DNA from: Euptelea pleiosperma
Lineage: Eukaryota > Streptophyta > Magnoliopsida > Ranunculales > Eupteleaceae
DNA: 64,000 bases
Direction of reading: 5' to 3'
Assembly: GCA_035048495.1 (NCBI GenBank)
Contig: CM068545.1
Span: forward strand, 45,192,450-45,256,449
Part shown: positions 61,650 through 64,000 of the stretch, piece by piece
How the letters are laid out: every line of letters begins with the position of its first letter
Position numbering within the stretch: the stretch's first letter is position 1
The notes under the pieces: generated by a model
What the model saw: the letters and a program-made list of their open reading frames with translations, nothing else
Told to the model about the DNA's origin: nothing
Database searches by the model: none
Position numbers and translations under genes: made by a program

Positions 61650-64000
61650 TTAATTGCGAACATAAGAATACCCTGAGGCATCCTTGACTAAAATGTCAAA
61701 CAATTCACTGTGGAAAAACAATGGAAAAAGAACATTACAATCCTCACAGGTAGATAACGAAGCTAAATGATCTGCTGCTCTATTAGCTTCCCTATAGACA
61801 TGCTTGATCGATATATCCTGAAAGAGCTTCCAATTGTCTTTGATTGTTCTCACTAGCTGTCGTGCTTGCCATGGGGTATTATATGTCCCCAAAATAATTC
61901 CCTTTGCATGAGCCGAATCTGTTGCAATCTGAATTTTCTGGATCGTCATTGATAAAGCTATTTGAAGTCCCATTGAGATTGCTTGCAACTCATGGTAGAT
62001 AACTGACACCCCTTTATCACCTCCATAAAACGCCATAAGTGCATCACCATTATGATCACGAAGTACACCGCCATACCCTGCCCTCTTGGAGTCCATAGAC
62101 AAGGCTCCATCCGTGTTAAGCATGTAGCCTTCGATAGGTGGAATCCATTTGCAGAGCACGGTGGCTCTATGATGAAAACCCACATCAATTTTCCAGGAGG
62201 TGAAAAATTCCCTCATTCTTGGAGAATCATCAACCATAAGCTTGTTGTTTAAGAACCTAAGTGTGATGATATCAACAATCTGTCTTAGGAGGAAGTCCTT
62301 CGGTAAAAATGAGTTTTCGAACACTCTAGCATTCCTCTCCCTCCATATGCAATAGATAGAAGTGGTAAAAGCGACCTGCATGACCTGGGAGCTCAGGTCT
62401 GATCCTCTTAGATTACAGAGAATCCATTGAGCTTCTACCATAGCAGATTCCACTTGTCTATTGATTCGCGATTTAAGAAGTAAAGAAGACCATATGTACT
62501 TGGTGTACTCGCATTCAAAGAATAGATGAAACACTGTTTCCTCTTCAGCCCAACAAAACACACACCTAGTGGACCCCAGTGGATTAATGTAAGGCTTATC
62601 CTTAGTTGCTAACCCCCCTTTCAGAGCCAGCCATGCTATGAAACTATGTCGGGGTATAGCGTGTTTGCTCCAGATCAACTTATTCCAGTCCACATCCTGT
62701 TCTCTCCGCCTTAGTGCTTCATAGGCTGAGCCTAGGGTGAACTGTCCTGTGTTAGAAAGTTTCCAAACTACTTCATCACATACAGCTCGAAAATCAAGCT
62801 CGACTTCCTTCGTTGTTGCCCATATATCCTCCATTTCCGTTGTCAGCGCTTGTGGGGTGTTCCATGTATCTAGAATGATGATTGTCGAAAGTTTATCAAG
62901 AGATTGCATCCGATTATCAAATCGCAGATTTCTTAGGAAGGCAGCATAAAGGATACCATCTGGGTGCCAAGGATCATGCCATAAAAGCGTGTTCCGGCCA
63001 TTCCCAATGAGGTGTTGAAAAAATTTACTCGAAATAGCCCTGACAGTCAAAATCTTTCTCCAAACCCACGAGCAATCTTGAGGAGTCGCCATTGTCCAGA
63101 AATTCTTATTTTTAATAAGATGTGCTTGCACCCATTTTACCCAAAGTGTCTCCTGATTAGTTACAATAGCAGAAATGTGTCTCAACACGGCTGCCATATT
63201 CCATACCTCCAGATCTCTAACACCCAAGCCCCCTTCTCGCTTGGGTAGACAGACGTTCTTCCATGCAACCGCATGATTCTTTCGTTGTAAATCAGGACCG
63301 CCCCATAAGAATCGAGAGCATAAGCTTTTCATTTGTTTGATGATGTATTTGGGTAGAAAAAAGCAATTACTCCAAAAGACCTGGATGCTGTTCAGGACAG
63401 ACTTAATCAATTCTACCCGGCCAGCATAGGATAGAAATCTGCCTTTCCAACTTTGAATTCGAATCCCCATCCGATCGAGGAGAGGCTGGCAATCCCTTTT
63501 TGTCAATCGAGTAGAAATAAGAGGCAGACCTAGATAACGAATGGGTATTTCGCCTTCGGTGAAACCCAAAATCTCTGTAATCTCCTCTTTAGTAGCCTCA
63601 TCCATCCCTGCACAGAATATCGTACTCTTGTTTCGATTTGCTTCAAGTCCTGTAATATTTTTGAACATGTGAAGAGTATCGTTTAAACTCATAGCAGATT
63701 CAACATCTCCAGCAAAAAACACCATTAGATCGTCTGCAAAGCTTAAATGAGTGATAAGTGGATCTGCACACTTCGGATGTAGCTTAAATGACCCTTCGCT
63801 GATCTTAATCGTCATAAGGATATTAAAGACTTCCATGGCTAATACAAAAAGGTAAGGCGACAAAGGGTCCCCTTGTCTAATGCCTTTCTTCCCTGCAAAA
63901 TACCCTATCGGGCAACCATTCACCATGATGGAAAACTTTGCTGAGAAGATGCACAATCGTATCCATTCAATAAAGGTACTATGAAAATTCATCATCTGCA
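61650..64000 (-). CDS. LINE ORF2, C-terminal part (RT, zf-RVT, RNase H), intact in view
   Basis: An open frame from the window edge to a TAA at 61650-61652, at least 781 codons, with no stop or shift. The frame extends upstream of the Met at 63995 (the codon before it is CAG), and the equivalent Met in the first LINE is internal, so this is a partial ORF. Visible: GIRQGDPLSPYLF of RT, the catalytic FADD (63729-63740), YLGLPL and WKGRFLSYAGRVEL after it, a zf-RVT region with CVFC...HLFFEC, and a C-terminal RNase H with NTDGA, YHELQA, ATDSAHA and EANRAADHLAS. The order and motifs parallel LINE-1, from which it clearly differs in sequence. The missing N-terminal part should hold the endonuclease and the start of RT. 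Confidence 0.92.
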   Translation of the reverse strand, partial: QMMNFHSTFIEWIRLCIFSAKFSIMVNGCPIGYFAGKKGIRQGDPLSPYLFVLAMEVFNILMTIKISEGSFKLHPKCADPLITHLSFADDLMVFFAGDVESAMSLNDTLHMFKNITGLEANRNKSTIFCAGMDEATKEEITEILGFTEGEIPIRYLGLPLISTRLTKRDCQPLLDRMGIRIQSWKGRFLSYAGRVELIKSVLNSIQVFWSNCFFLPKYIIKQMKSLCSRFLWGGPDLQRKNHAVAWKNVCLPKREGGLGVRDLEVWNMAAVLRHISAIVTNQETLWVKWVQAHLIKNKNFWTMATPQDCSWVWRKILTVRAISSKFFQHLIGNGRNTLLWHDPWHPDGILYAAFLRNLRFDNRMQSLDKLSTIIILDTWNTPQALTTEMEDIWATTKEVELDFRAVCDEVVWKLSNTGQFTLGSAYEALRRREQDVDWNKLIWSKHAIPRHSFIAWLALKGGLATKDKPYINPLGSTRCVFCWAEEETVFHLFFECEYTKYIWSSLLLKSRINRQVESAMVEAQWILCNLRGSDLSSQVMQVAFTTSIYCIWRERNARVFENSFLPKDFLLRQIVDIITLRFLNNKLMVDDSPRMREFFTSWKIDVGFHHRATVLCKWIPPIEGYMLNTDGALSMDSKRAGYGGVLRDHNGDALMAFYGGDKGVSVIYHELQAISMGLQIALSMTIQKIQIATDSAHAKGIILGTYNTPWQARQLVRTIKDNWKLFQDISIKHVYREANRAADHLASLSTCEDCNVLFPLFFHSELFDILVKDASGYSYVRN

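Larger units (their letters stand above)
61580..64000 (-). mobile_element. Second plant L1-type LINE, 3' part, cut by window end
   Basis: On the minus strand the element ends with a poly(A) tail (25 T at 61580-61604) preceded by a short 3' UTR carrying GGTAGGGGTCCGCC, as in the first LINE. The ORF2 frame runs off the window. It sits 88 nt into an N monomer. Its other flank and any target-site duplication lie outside the window. Confidence 0.92.

Overview
The window looks like part of a flowering-plant nuclear genome. It is almost entirely a tandem satellite of about 177 bp monomers, very probably (peri)centromeric, broken by three inserted elements: two L1-type LINEs of the plant kind (C-terminal RNase H, DUF4283-type ORF1) and one endogenous pararetrovirus related to Caulimoviridae. 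I see no host protein-coding gene, tRNA, rRNA or bacterial feature. The species cannot be named from sequence alone.

Layout: 1-3120 satellite; 3121-9048 near full-length LINE on the + strand (ORF1 intact, ORF2 with one frameshift, 28-nt poly(A)); 9049-34024 satellite; 34025-41062 pararetrovirus on the + strand (small coiled-coil ORF, promoter and leader region with a tRNA-Met primer-binding site, then a movement protein/coat protein/protease/RT/RNase H polyprotein broken by an early in-frame stop and by a deletion-frameshift); 41063-61579 satellite; 61580-64000 the 3' part of a second LINE on the - strand, cut by the window edge, with its visible reading frame intact.

The satellite is a higher-order repeat (HOR). 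I recognise 15 monomer types, labelled O, A-N here, all in the same orientation. The basic unit O-A-B-C-D-F-G-H-I-J-K-L-M-N is 2,402-2,411 bp; H is a 111-bp short monomer. Variants are a 7-mer (O-A-B-C-D-M-N, about 1,233 bp, made by an F/M crossover), a 19-mer with an extra 885-bp five-monomer module (E-A-B-C-D, where E is an F/O hybrid), and a unit with an extra G-M module. A 4,876-bp block (7-mer + 7-mer + 14-mer) is tandemly duplicated almost without change at 11602-16477 and 16478-21353. A patch at 48963-52700 holds several irregular monomer fusions.

Each monomer start carries a near-palindromic dyad (12-bp arms, 7-nt loop), and many monomers carry a 17-bp motif matching the CENP-B box at 8 of 9 core positions. 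The pararetrovirus is flanked on both sides by the same 478 bp of satellite. None of the three insertions recurs in other HOR copies, so they appear younger than the local amplification of the array.
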